64,000 nucleotides of DNA from assembly GCA_021234155.1 (NCBI GenBank), contig JAJEKV010000025.1:3433339-3497338 (forward strand). Reading direction: 5' to 3'. A model generated the notes under the pieces. That model was not told the origin of the DNA, searched no databases, and worked only from the letters and a program-made list of their open reading frames with translations. Source of the stretch: Isoetes taiwanensis (taxonomy: Eukaryota > Streptophyta > Lycopodiopsida > Isoetales > Isoetaceae). The position numbers were made by a program, and so were the translations under genes. Of the stretch, positions 1 to 11,900 are shown piece by piece; the first letter of the stretch is position 1, and every line of letters starts with the position of its first letter.

Positions 1-2165
1 GGCGTAAGCACCCACAAGGGCACTTGTAAAATGTAAAATGAACATTTGTTGAAATTATATGCATGATTTAGAAAAAGTATAGTTTGGTAGTAATTTCAAC
101 ATAAGTCCTTTTGCTATTTGGTAAGTAACATCTTATTTTGATCATTTGGAGGCGCCTTTTGGACTTCCATCTTGACATATTTCCCTCATATCTAAATCAA
201 AGAAAGCTTGGTTATAAATTTGCCATCCATGATTGTTATTCAACTTGCCATTTTGATTGTTTGATACTCGGATATATAATGATGTAAGCGATTATTGAAT
301 TTACTAAATGGTTGCAGATCTCTAGTATGTCTTACTCTGAATAATTGAGTATAATTTATGGGTACTTCAAACAAATTGCATTGGCATAGAAACCTCCTAT
401 ATGGTTGCTCATCGCCACATTACTGTCTAATTGGAAGTGGAGCAGAGAAGGGTTTCTCAACAAGTAGAAGGAACAACTTTGAGTATGTATTATATAGCGT
501 GAACAACTTTGATGGCATAATGCATGAACAACTAACTTTATCTCAATTAAGGGCTTCTACACCAACCATGGTCACATCCTTATGGTGTTGACCACAAAAG
601 CATATTTTCGTTCTAAGTGTGACCAAATCGTTATTGATTTTCATTGACCCCAATGTGGAGTTCAAACAACTCGAGTATCAACTTTTCTTAAAAATGATTC
701 CGACAATGCCTATTCATATGCGCGACGCCAGGAGTTTTTAATATGGGGGAATCAAATCCGGTCATTAAATGGAATATTCCATGGGTCAATTAAGAGAGCA
801 CAGCATGTTCTCATTTCTTTTCCTCATATTGTTGTGCATGAGCCGCGATTTGATATCTTGCTTCAAATAGATTTTCCTTCCTCATGAGATACACTAGCCT
901 AAATTTCAATATTTTGAAATTTTTTCCTTTTCTCTCCACAATTACTCGTGAGGAAGATTATGTGTGCTTTTAATGCAATACAATATTGTGTACTTTATTA
1001 GGTCTATAGGTTGTGTTTTTCTCATACTCTCACATTAAAAGCACATTTTAGTAACTTTGTGAAATTAGCAGTGGAACTCCTTGTTGAATATATTTGGTGC
1101 ATGGCATCTCTAGTGAGTTCACTTGCAAGGCAACATAACCATGATTGAAGAGCAGCTACGATGTGAGCTCTTATTGAATATAAATATGCCAATTTTGATG
1201 GACGTAGCTCGTGTTGTTGGTCAAGAATCTCTATGATGCTGGGGTAAGCGCCGCAATGCTAGATGTCTACAATGTATGAAATGATTGATTAGGGTAATTG
1301 TACACATATACTTATATGCCTATGAGGGATACTATGCAACTGCCCCTTTTCATAGGAAAATGTAATAAAGTAGATATTCTCCTTGTAGTCCATGTAAGAC
1401 AAGTGATGAGAGCAGTTTTAGATTATACATCCACATGCATTATTCGTTTCATAGTAGTTTTACCATCTGAAGCTTACGTGTGGCAATGGCGAATAGTGCT
1501 CGTTGCTGATGGGAGCTGAGGTTTTTGCATTTCATGTTTTTTTCAACTTTGATTAATCTAATAATGTCGTTCCTTTGCTTCCGTTTATTTATTTATAAAG
1601 CAATTGATGCTAGGTGGTTATAGATATACAGTTCTCATGGAGAAAGTGTTTATTTATGATTACAGGTGGCGTATCATGAATCTTTGCTTCGCTTTGTTAC
1701 TGTCAGATTCTCAATTGTTAGGAATGGTGTTTCCATGAAAAACCCATCATGCAAAATTACCTTGCTTTATTATTGCCATTTTGGCGTATATCATATCTTC
1801 CCAACTTGGGCACGCTTTAATATTCTTATACAAGGCCTCTGCCATTGACTTCTAACATTACTACCTTTCTTATACGAAATATATCGACGATGTTCAAATA
1901 TATTAATATCACCTCATCTAGGTCCATAACTCTAATTGCCCCTCCTCCAAAGGTACATGAGATATAGGATAATATTATTATGGTCCATAGCCAATTGCTA
2001 TAGTTTTCAAAGTGGTTATCTCAAAAAGGCACAGAAGGGCATATATATGCACATTTTATGTCAGACATAGTTGCTGGAATTTGTTGTCTTTAGATGCACA
2101 TTAGCAGTTTGAAAAGAAGACATCTTAGCACCCGTGTGCCGAACGTAAAGATGTAACTTGTCCAA
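1..2165. other. No recognisable gene
   Basis: AT-rich DNA with only short reading frames (under 80 codons) on both strands. None shows a motif, a domain or a spliced continuation I can recognise. Nothing supports an RNA gene or a mobile element here. Confidence 0.6.
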
Positions 2166-2170
2166 ATCGT

Positions 2171-2268
2171 TTAGAATAGAATAGAATAGAATAGAATAGA
2201 ATGAATAGAATAGAATAGAATAGAATAGAATAGAATAGAATAGAATAGAATAGAATAGAATGAATAGA
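2171..2268. repeat. (TAGAA)n microsatellite
   Basis: About 19 near-perfect copies of the pentamer TAGAA (ATTCT on the other strand), broken by two short slips where ATAGA becomes ATGAATAGA. The reading frames that cross it on the minus strand encode repeated Phe-Tyr-Ser-Ile-Leu and are by-products of the repeat. Confidence 0.97.
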
Positions 2269-2506
2269 TTTTTTGGCGTCCGCAGGCCAAGTTGGCGCAT
2301 GGGACCCAAACAAAAATGGCGGCGTGTTACTAACAGTTAAAAAACCCCCAAACCGAAGGGTTCGAGGAAAAATCTTAAGCGATAATAAGTATGTTAGTAG
2401 CGCTGGCACAATTATGGAGCCAGTTCAATACAATGGGAGGACTGTTGAGTCCATGCATCTATAACCTCCACGGAAGTATGACCCCAACAAACCCATTGAT
2501 CGTGAG

Positions 2507-2920
2507 TCAATGGCGGTCTGCTTGGTGGCCGAGCAGCAGTAATCGAACATATTGCTTTCGGATGCTACGATAAGCCAACACGTGATCTGGAGGCATGACA
2601 TTGACCTCATTTAACCACGGTATGCTCTTCCTTAAAGCCTTTACCTTTCTACCGTCTTCCAGAGCCCAGCGTCGCATCTCGATCACAGATGATGTGCACC
2701 GTCTGAGATGGAGGTATAAGTCTGCGCTTCTTCTATGCGGTACGTTATACAAATCTTCCGGTGTGGGCCTCGTGAGCCTAGGATTCGACTGGCTGGCGAT
2801 AGTGTGCCCGACAACGTCACGTCGAGCATCATCCAGGAGCTTGCGAAGAAAGGCATCGAGTGCAGCAAGTTCTTGTGTTGATCTTTCTTTGTCCTTACAT
2901 ATGCGCGCATATAACTTGAA
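2507..2920 (-). CDS. Unidentified open frame, possible gene fragment
   Basis: I do not recognise this protein. A minus-strand frame stays open for 137 codons, from just after a stop at 2923 to a TGA at 2507. The first in-frame ATG is at 2752 and would give 81 residues. The part upstream of that ATG also looks coding: it is charged, with a run reading DAFLRKLLDDARRDVVGH, a candidate amphipathic helix. The C-terminal half is rich in Arg and Leu (LYLHLRRC, VKALRKSIPWLNEVNV). An ATG at 2931 begins MADNSSYMRAYVR in a different frame and would join this frame after a one-base shift near 2896, so the true start may lie there. The composition is less AT-rich than the surroundings. No signal peptide or membrane segment is seen. 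It could be a fragment of a transposon protein or a small host gene. Confidence 0.35.
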   Translation of the reverse strand, partial: FKLYARICKDKERSTQELAALDAFLRKLLDDARRDVVGHTIASQSNPRLTRPTPEDLYNVPHRRSADLYLHLRRCTSSVIEMRRWALEDGRKVKALRKSIPWLNEVNVMPPDHVLAYRSIRKQYVRLLLLGHQADRH

Positions 2921-2931
2921 TTATCAGCCAT

Positions 2932-3765
2932 ACCTTCTTTTAATAATCTATAAACTAAAGCATATTAACCATTGAAATGCATTACAAATTTGAGGAAAAG
3001 TTGTTGGTTCAATCCAAAGTTTTCACAAGTCCCTTTCTGCGTTTACAAACATTTAGGTTCATCAGTCCAATGGCCAGCGGGACAAAGAACACATAAGCCA
3101 GCTAAGCTAAGCTAAGCTCCTGTCTCATGCATGTTGGTTACTCTGACTCGTATATACTTTATCGTGTGTCATTGTATATTAATATTGGTTGTTATTAGAG
3201 CATTTATCTTTCCCTTAGATGGTGAGGTTCAATCCTCGCTATAAAGCGAAATAGATATAGTCTTTTTATTAAGCGTCGCTACATCTTAGTTTTTATCTTT
3301 GCTAGTTTTTATCGTTTTATCACAGTTTTTGCTTTAAACATGAACTAGGAGCGTGCCGATCTGGGCATTAATCATGGGCGTGCAAAATGGAATAGATGCA
3401 ATGAAATGCGCCGGTGGAATGGAATGGGTTATTTATAGAATGTAATAGGTAGGATCACGGGAATAGGATGGACCGGAATGAATAGATCAGGATGGAATAG
3501 GTCGATATCATGGGTATGTAGATGGAATTACGTACCGCATAGGTTTTAGGGTATTAGTCGATTATTATTGAAAATGGTAGTAGTTGTGAATAAGTGCGGT
3601 TTAATTTTGCATTTATTGTCACGAGTTGGAAGGTCAAGATGTAGAGTGTATGAAATGCAGTAGTTTTCTAGCAATAATAAGGATGAGAAACATACATTAT
3701 TCTAAAGACAGCAATATTAACCAAACCCATTAGTACTTAAACAAATCAAAGAGGTCAATTGGAAG
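2932..3765. other. Non-coding stretch with degenerate GGAATAGA tract
   Basis: No gene is seen. Between about 3375 and 3500 the sequence is dominated by degenerate GGAATAGA/GGAATGGA words, resembling an eroded relative of the (TAGAA)n tract at 2.2 kb. An 18-base run of AAGCTAAGCT-type repeats lies near 3100. Confidence 0.5.
3187..3250 (+). repeat. Possible tRNA-derived (SINE-like) head
   Basis: The stretch carries GTTATTAGAGCA followed about 25 bases later by GAGGTTCAATCCTCGC. The latter fits a pol III B box (GGTTCAATCC) in a perfect short stem, as in a T-arm. The anticodon arm cannot be folded convincingly, so this is not called as a tRNA gene. A tRNA pseudogene or SINE head fits best. Confidence 0.25.
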
Positions 3766-3769
3766 CATG

Positions 3770-4680
3770 AAGGTTGAGGCGCTTGTACTCAAGGACCCGG
3801 GAGAAAAGAGTTGGCGGAGTTACCTCCTCGAAGATATATTGATCATCACGATTGAATTGGTTCGAGGAGCTTCCTCTCCAATAGCTCCATATAGATTTCC
3901 TTTTGTGAGTTGATGGGATTAAAAAATCGATTAAAAGAACTTTTAGATCGGGGGATACCACGATACAGTATTTCTACCTTTTGGTGCTCAGTGTGTTGAT
4001 GAAAAAGATTTGGTTCTATCTTTGTGTATGTGTGTTGATTATAGGCAATTAAATGATATCACAATTAAGAATAAATATCCATTGCACGGAATGAATGAAA
4101 CTTGTTGATCAACTTCAAAAGACTTTGACTGTTTTCAAGATAGATCTTAGATGGATATCGCGAGATAAGACTCAAAGTGTGTACCAAAACGACTTTTCTA
4201 GAGATACTATGGTCACTTTGATTTTATTATGGACATACCTTTTGGTTTGACAAATGCAGCAACTTTTAGGTGTCTAATAAAACACGATCTTTTAAACGTG
4301 AATATCTTGGTATTGTCCTCGTGTTCTTTGTGACATAGTTATTTATTCAAAAGAATTTGGAAGAGCATAGAACATAAAGAGGTGTGTTGGGTATTTTTAA
4401 AAAGAGAAAAATTGTATCTTTGAAAGATGAAAGTATTCATTTACTTATATAGAAATGGATTATTTAAGTCATATTATTGTTTCAGTGAGGGAATTAAGCC
4501 GGACCCAAAAGGTTGAGGCAGTACAAGAGAATGGCCAGTTCCTAAAACCCAAAACAAGTGCGCTCATTCTTAGGACTACGAGGGTTCTTTAGAATTTATC
4601 AAGATTTCTCTACAATAGCAAGTCATTTGACAACACTTACAAAATCAAATATAAGCTTTTCAATAGAATAAAATAAGAAT
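3770..4680 (+). mobile_element. Ty3/gypsy retrotransposon fossil, pol fragment
   Basis: This is a fragment of a Ty3/gypsy-type LTR retrotransposon. Visible parts in order are the region between protease and reverse transcriptase (IELV followed by an APYR-like run at 3841-3900), the reverse-transcriptase block CVDYRQLNDITIKNKYPL at 4031-4083, a GHFDFI..PFGLTNAATF block near 4210-4265, and the connection region RSFLGLRGFFRIYQDFS near 4563-4610. No LTRs, gag or integrase were found in place. It is heavily broken, with many breaks, and looks old. It ends where LINE-A begins, which suggests truncation by that insertion. Confidence 0.85.
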
Positions 4681-4699
4681 AGTTTTTTATCATTCACTT

Positions 4700-7600
4700 T
4701 GAAAACCAATCGGTCTATGGGACCCGAAGAAGGAAGTAGCGACAAACTTATTGTCGGGTTAAAAAACTCCGGAAAGGAAGGCTTGCATAAACTTCCCACA
4801 TGATCCTGTGGGATCTTTGGAGGTAAAAGGATCAAAAAGGTTTGTGATAGTTTGAAGTTTTTGGAGGTGGGGTTAGATATTTTGTTCTTGTTGAAACTTG
4901 GGAACATCGTGTGAAGCGGGTTACAGATATAAAAAGCGATCATGAATTGCATTCATTGTGGAATCCCAAACCACATAGAGCCGTCCTTATGGGCGGCATA
5001 GCTTTACTCACGTGCACTCTAGAATGGCGAGGTCATGCTTCTATGGTGTACCTGAGATGAGGAAGACAAAGCAGGTTATGGCATTAAAAATTAGGCATCC
5101 ACATTTGCTCACCATGCGTGTGGTTTTGTGACATGCTGTTTCTCCATCCATTTATCAAAATGCACAGGATGGGTCACTCATTAAGTCTAGGCCTTAAAAT
5201 TTGAATGGCATTTATGATGTATTAATGGGAGACTTAAATGGATGAATTTGAAACTTCAAGCTCAGAAGGTGTATGTTGAATCGAGCCAGTATTGCGGTGG
5301 ATCATTGTTCAGTTTAAGCTCACTTAAAGAGCCTGTCATAAAGAGACTAATCTTGACGGGCCAGTGAGTTTGAACCTTTGTGCTTCTCTCGTGGTAATAT
5401 TCAATGGTAGTCATCTCAGTCCGGATAGCTACACATTTTAGGAATGAAACCAAAAAGGAGTTCACATTTCGGTCATTGACTATCTAATTGGAGAGCCTCC
5501 CATGCTTAATAACAATTAAACCTTTGGTTGGACACTTTACGAATGGCGACCATGCTCGATTCTTTTTGGAGTTGGGCTGCGCCTTAGCAATCGACCAAAC
5601 TTTTAATCAGGATCGGGGCAAATATAAAGACTCCCATAAACTTGATTTCTATCATGAAGTGATCAAAATTCACGATATCAAAGCTCTTTGTAATATCCAT
5701 ACCAAAATAATTGCGCTTAATAAACTCTTTAGGTAGCTCTCAAGGTTTTATGGTGTTTACCATACAAAGCTCTGTCAAGAATATGCCATTATGATCGGGG
5801 CTGAAATTGGCAAAGAGGCACATTGATTGCGGCCCGAAGCCTGGCGTATAAAAGACTAGTTAAGAAGAAAGAAGCAGCGTGGTGCATGCACAACAATTGA
5901 TTGGAAGAAATATTAAAGCAAAGACTCTGGAAAATGGTTACGGAAAAGCTCTCTCCTCAAATAAAGAACTACGCCCTTCTTGTGATCTCCATGTGTGGAA
6001 AGCTTCACAGCAGTTCCTTGTATTTCAAAGGTGAGGCTAAACTTGGCTTGTCCCGGATGAAGCCAAACCTGATTTTTGTGATTTTAGGTGGATGATGTGA
6101 AGCGAGGGTGCAATTTAGCTTATGGCAAAGCTCTTTCCAGAATATAGGCAGGTTAATGTCGAACACCTTAAGGATGGAGAATGGAGCTAAATTGAATTAG
6201 TTTCCGACGTGCTAATCAAGCCATTATGAATGGCTTCCGGATCTTAGACTGACAGTCTCATTCACCCAATACATAAGCATGGAGACTGTGCTCACTAATA
6301 ATTATAAACATTGTAGCGGTGAGGCAGGAGTACTAGCGAAGCTCTTTGGGAGAAAATCTTGATCTGAAACTCCCAAGGAATGGGTAAAACATGATATATC
6401 GAGCAAGAGGGCAAAGCGGGCCCGAGGGAGTTTTCTACTCTTGATCCCTTACTCACATTAGGGACCATGATAGAAGAATCGAGATCCGGGAATTGTACTT
6501 TGTCATTTGCCAAAGCACATTCGACACCTGTGACTTCTTGGCCAGGTCTTATCGACGGTATTGTTTTCCCTTCTTATTGGGTTACGGCTATTCAGGAGAC
6601 TATGAATCCGTCAGGAAGGTGGTAACTCACACTGGCCATGAGGTCCGATGTGATTATAAGTGATATTAGCGTGCAGGGGATGCACACTTTCTCAGGCCTT
6701 ATTCGGACTTTACATTGATCAATTGGAAGTTTTTCTTGACATCCCGGTTGTATTCCTTGTTTATTTCATGAGCTTGTGATCTCCTCCTCTCTTGCTGTCT
6801 GGAAGATGTGATTTATACATGTTCACATACAATGGCTGATTTACAAAAACAAATAGATGTTTCTGAGAATTCATTCTGATTCGATTCTGGGTTAATCTGG
6901 GGAAGACCAAGGTGTGTTAGGCTTTGGGAGGCGTGGGAAGCTGCCTTTTATCGGGGAGAACTTGTGAAGCCCAAAATCCTATAAATACTTGGGACATGAA
7001 GTGTTCAGGGGAGGAAGGCCATGGACAAAGGCGTAGATGTCGGGGCTTGTTGCCTTGAAGGCATTCTATGCGATGGCGAATTTGTCTTGAGGCATACTAT
7101 GTCGTCCTAAGCGCTTAGAAGGGTTGTTGATACTTTTAGTTGTTCTATCTTGCTCTACATTCTAAGCTGATTTGGGGCCCACTCAGCATGTAGATCTGAA
7201 GTGTGAGATTGAGGCTATTGAGAGAAAACATGGCTCCATATGGCTTTAAAAGTGAAAGCAATGGTTCCCTGAGCTTCTCTTGTATAGCGGGTGGATTTTT
7301 CCGCTAAATCCGGGCCATGAACAACACATTTGAGATATTTTAGATCATAAAGGCAAGGCCACCATAGAGATTCTCTCATGAAACAAACTCTTAATCTGCT
7401 GCAGCTTGAAAGAGACAATAAAAATTCTTTGAGTATAAGGATTTTGCGAGGGATGATTTTATTTCCATATTCATAGTACATCAGCCCGCGCTTGCGAGGA
7501 TTTTAAGCATAAGCATTCTACGGCTTATTGTGAAGTTTTCTAATAAAAAGAAACTTCAACCTTCTTCGTGATTTAACCACACTTACGCACTCGTCATCTG

Positions 7601-7990
7601 ACCTTACTTAACATTTGCATATGTTTCCAGTATGATCGGAGCCCATTATGCACGTATCGCATGGAAATCTATGTCCCGATGATTGAAAAAAGGAGGTGGT
7701 TAAGATGGCTGATCAAAGATTTTTTGTGTCTGTGGGGAGGACATTGAGACCGAAACCGCCATATATTTTGTCGGAAGGCGCGCCAAAGGCCTTGAGATAA
7801 ATATCCCATATAGGTGGAGCTTGCCATGGATGATTGTTGACATCATCTACATTGCTATCTTGGGAATTTTATCCGTGAGCTCTTGAACCATATTGAGTGT
7901 CACTAAGATTTGGTAGCATCTATTCATACTTTGCAATCTTGTTGTTTGGTTCTTGTCCCATAGCCGGGCTCGAGGGCGTTAAAAATTTTA
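4700..7990 (+). mobile_element. LINE-A, decayed non-LTR retrotransposon
   Basis: Relic of a plant LINE ORF2 encoding an apurinic-type endonuclease and reverse transcriptase. The endonuclease core is seen as YDVLMGDLNG at 5213-5242, matching the conserved GDFN motif, and its end as GHFTNGDHARFF near 5530-5570, matching the SDH region. In the reverse transcriptase, 6496-6558 reads YFVICQSTFDTCDFLARSYR, aligned with the family KAFDTVSR..LWARL block. 6699-6746 reads LFGLYIDQLEVFLDIP, and 6893-6916 reads NLGKTKVC, the KTKVMVF block. A WGPLSM near 7175 fits the YG..IWG segment, and a CGEDIETET-like cysteine region near 7730 fits the C-terminal end. The frame changes many times, so it is dead. The shared LFGLYIDQLE places it with LINE-B. 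The 5' border against the gypsy fossil and the 3' end near 7990 are approximate. Confidence 0.75.
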
Positions 7991-8118
7991 TTATTTATTA
8001 TTATTAAACCCTCGCCCGAAGGAGTTCGAGAAAAACAGTGGTAATAAGAATCTTGTCAAAGTAGCCTGGTATACATCATTAGAAAATAAATGTAATATGT
8101 ACATATAAAAGCGCGTGC

Positions 8119-8263
8119 GAGGACATGACGATCTGTGACCTCTGAAGGTATGATCAGCAATACGCGTAACTTCCATNNNNNNNNNNNNNNNNNNNNNNNN
8201 NNNNNNNNNNNNNNNNNCAGGACATAGGTGATCTTATATCCATGACCTCCTGAAGGTATGATC
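8119..8263. repeat. Short direct repeat around an assembly gap
   Basis: 8119-8156 and 8218-8263 are similar (GAGGACATGACGATC versus CAGGACATAGGTGATC, both continuing to GACCTC(C)TGAAGGTATGATC). The gap lies between them, so a tandem array of about 100-bp units probably collapsed in assembly. Confidence 0.7.
8177..8217. other. Assembly gap (41 N)
   Basis: Run of 41 undetermined bases. Its true length is unknown. Confidence 0.99.
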
Positions 8264-8755
8264 TAACTGTCACGGGATGTAAATTGCTCAATGTCACATG
8301 TAGCGGCGGAGCACGACCCTTCGGCATAAGCGGCGTCGGGATTGATCATATCTTTGGGCAACTTTGAAGGGTATGAGATTCATCCTCAGCTGACTCTAGG
8401 GTTAAAGCATACAGGTATAGTGTCTTATTTTAGTTGTCCCACTGTCCCCCCTAATTGGTTAGAAAATTAGTTAGAAGGTAGTTAGCCACTTACCTATTTT
8501 TTAGTTTCTTTGCTTGACCACTACCTTGCTTGAGAAATTCAAAATTTGGGGGAGAATTTTGATTTTATCCTTTGATCGATGAAAGAAGAATGTGTATGGA
8601 CTTTCTCCTAAAGATTTGGGTCTAATGAGAGGATCAAATTGACCTTACAAGAATGTAGAGCCTTTTTGCATACTTTTCTTCGAGGAACCAAAATTTGGTC
8701 TGTTGCTTTGCTTTGAATCCAAGATTTCTTTCATTTGTAATTTGATTTCAATAGA
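8264..8755. other. No gene seen
   Basis: Non-coding sequence between LINE-A and the copia-like fossil. It contains a purine-rich AATTTGGGGGAGAATTTTGA near 8545 that resembles an LTR-element polypurine tract, but no LTR partner is visible. Confidence 0.4.
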
Positions 8756-8759
8756 CATG

Positions 8760-11700
8760 ACTTTTGCTTTGTTTTTATTTGCATGTACCTTTGGTTTCCT
8801 TAAATTTTTGGTCTCTTATTATTTGCGAGGAAGATCAAATTGAATTTCAAGATTGCTTAAGGCCTCTTGAAATTTGGATTTTGAAGACTAAATTTGGGTA
8901 TATTTGCCATTCAAAGTTTGCTTTTAATCCTGATTATTCTCATTCTAGCAATTAAAATCGATTGTAGTGCTCTCTTTGTTTTTGTGTTTGATTTGCCTAT
9001 AAAAATATATATAATAAATTGGCGTTTCGCGAGCAATCAAGATGGAAAGAAGTGGAGCAAAAGAAACTTTATGGGAAAGAGGAAGAGGGACAAGAAGGCG
9101 GGAGACTCTAAAGAAAAAGGAAACAAAAGAAAGAAAAAAAAAGAAGAAGAAGAATGGCACGATCTTTGGAGTCCAAAGCTTATGCCAATCAAGTGAGTAA
9201 ACAAAAGATTGTGTCTAATCTAGTGTTCTCATTCAAAGGCAAGTTTGTCAAATGGTTGGAAGATAAAAGGGAAGTGCTAAATGATTTCTTGGAAGCCTGA
9301 AATGAAGGATGTCACTTCTTTGATCGCGGAAAGGATTCAGAAGTCAAAGCCATGTGATTGAGAACATTAGAGAATCTATTAGGACTATAAAAGGATCTAG
9401 TAGTTTTAGATTCTATGGCTGCAAGAAAGAAGTGTACTTGCCATGTCTATTGGGAAGGAGACTTTAAATCAAACTAATAGCAAGAGAGTTTGGGAAAAGT
9501 TTTGGGAGTCCATCCTAGATGTATTGCGGCTGACCAAGGCAGTAAAAGTGGAGTTTAATAAGGAGAGGGATGAATTCTATATTTTAGAAGATCCGCGGAG
9601 GTTTTGATTCAATTGACAAATATGTCATTGAAGCCGGTTCAAGATTTTTGGGACACAAATACAAGTTTCCCCTAATGCAAAGGATGTGAAGTTGAGGCGG
9701 AAAGAAATGTGAAGGAGAGGAACATGCTTACACATTATACGGAGGATACTCGAGGTGCAAATTATCTTTTGTTGATTTTTTGGTGATATATTGCATCATT
9801 TGTAGATGTAGTTGTTGTTAGGCTTATGTAGATGTAATTGGTGTTGCAGCTAGGTTTGAAGTCTGATTCTTAATACAGCTTAAACATTTGAGCTACTGCA
9901 GTTGGTGGCTGAGATTCAACTTAGGTTGTTGAGTACACTTGATTGATGTTGCGATTAGTGTTTGAGGCTCCATTACATAGTTTTAGGTTTGTGTTGCAGA
10001 GAGCATGTTAAATAGTTGAACTCTGATTAGTGTTTCAGCAAGTGTTAGAGTTATATGATGGTTGCGGTTTGTGATTATGTTTTGTTGCAATTCACGGTTG
10101 GTGTTGCTGATTATGACCGTGGTGCGGGTTGTATGTTTTGTAGTTTGTGTTACATTTGTCATAGTGAGGATTCGGTGGCGGTTTATAGTTAACGTTAGAG
10201 TAGAGTTATGTTCATGTGTACTTGTTATTTGACATATTACTCACATATTATTATTTCTTGATTATGTTTTGCGATCGGAGAGATGTTCATTAAATTCAAA
10301 ACAGCACCATAAATTACAATTTGGCAAGAGCATTTGAAAAACTAAAACCATGGTATGTAATGAAATTTAAACGAGTTCAATTCATGTTATTTGCATTCAT
10401 CATGTAAGGCTACTTGAGATGCTCTTGGATGGCTTAAATTCACTTAGAAATATGCATGTAGAATGTTACTTTGTGCATGTGAGTATGCCAATCTGAGGCC
10501 AACTATGTCTTGCCAAGACTGAAGCATAAGTCAACCACTCCAGCTCACGGCAATCCATATTGTGTCTAAAGAAGAAAATAAGAGAATTCACAAGAAAAGA
10601 TTGCATTTATGGAGATTGTAATGATGTAGTGATTGTGTCTCGGCTACTGTGTGTCCTCTAGAGTTGTCAGAAGAAGGATTTGTGAGTTAAGAAGTCAGGA
10701 TTATGAGGAAAGAGAGGTAAGGATAAGTGGGGAAACCCAAGAAAGTACTCCAGTGTCACGTGGAGAAAAGAGAAACAAAACCAAAGATCTTACACATTTG
10801 GTTAATGATTGGCAAAGTTTCGGTCTGCGGCTTTAGGCACAAATGGCAGCGATGCGATTTAGGGATATGTTAGACAACCTCCCTTTTTGGGGGTTGTGTA
10901 TCACAATGAAGTAGACTTTGCAGAGAGAACTTCACAATTCGATTGCGGGGATCAAGTTCAATGTAATCTTGGACAAAGCAAGCGAGGTCACCATTCTTGT
11001 ACAAATCACATACTGTTGGGCCTTCATCGGGTATTCATCAAGGACACCCATTACTATATATCGATGATACAAAACATGACCTGCTTGTTCATCGGCATGC
11101 ATTTATGATGCATCACGAATTCATGAAAGAGCCCCGAGGGGCGCATCAAAAAGCATTGGGTATTTTAGGATGGAGCTGCATCCAATTCAAGGCTGCCGGC
11201 CATTCTATTTTGTGGGAAGGTATTCTCATGAGACACTCATTGAAATGATGTGGAATTTTTGGCTCCAATCCGCGGATGATGGGAAAGTTGAGAGTTGAAG
11301 CGGTGGCTAAGGGAGATGATGAAGAGATCCGCGGTCTGTAAAAGTAGAATGTCTTTGTGATATTGTGAATATAGCGGGGAGAATTTCCCTTTAGCTGTTG
11401 CTCCATCTTCAAGTGTGAACAGAAACCGATGAAGGTCGTTTTGGGAAGTGAAAAAATGTGGATGATAGAATGCATGGGGTCTTTGAGGCGTAGGACCGCG
11501 AAGAGACATTCATTACATTGCATGCATTTAATAGCATCTCCTGCATGGTGCATATAAAGGGCGTTTATCTTGTTTTTGTGCATATTGCCTTGATGCACAA
11601 TGGGAGAGAGATGTCGAACAAGGAATATGTAGATGATTAGGAGCTACGTAGTTGTTGAGCCAAGCAAGATATAGTGATGAATCTGAGTTGCATGAATCTG

Positions 11701-11900
11701 AAAGAGCTCTATTTTACGGAGATCTTGGTATGTTTAGTGATTTGGTAAGGAAGGAGATAACCATTTCCTTTGGCTCAAAAGGACAATGATGAGGACACTT
11801 TATTTTGGATATTATTGTGTCTGAAGAAATATGTAGTTGAGACAGATTTTGAAGCCTATGGGAATTAGTTTTATAAAGGGAAAAGTTTTAGAGGAACTTA
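8760..11900 (+). mobile_element. Probable Ty1/copia retrotransposon fossil
   Basis: Scattered plus-strand protein remains fit a Ty1/copia element. A gag-like part at about 9150-9620 includes FSFKGKFVKWLEDKRE and LNQTNSKRVWEKFWES, in the spacing of copia gag (FxGxNFxxWK, then a VWxKLExxY block). Near 11030-11250 is a run ending EFMKEPRGAHQKAL, like the copia segment between reverse transcriptase and RNase H (SRFMxEPRxxHxxAxxRIL). Region 9760-10300 is a GTTGCAG/TTGTTG-rich low-complexity spacer. LTRs were not identified. It is extensively broken and looks old. The family call rests on two short segments and could be wrong for the middle part. Confidence 0.4.

Noticed and set aside
2061-2409. 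Minus-strand frames of 82 and 94 codons with Phe-Tyr-Ser-Ile-Leu repeats
   Set aside because: They are translations of the (TAGAA)n tract; no non-repeat domain is present.
3187-3250. Functional tRNA gene
   Set aside because: The B box is good but no acceptor stem or anticodon arm can be folded; kept only as a SINE-like head.
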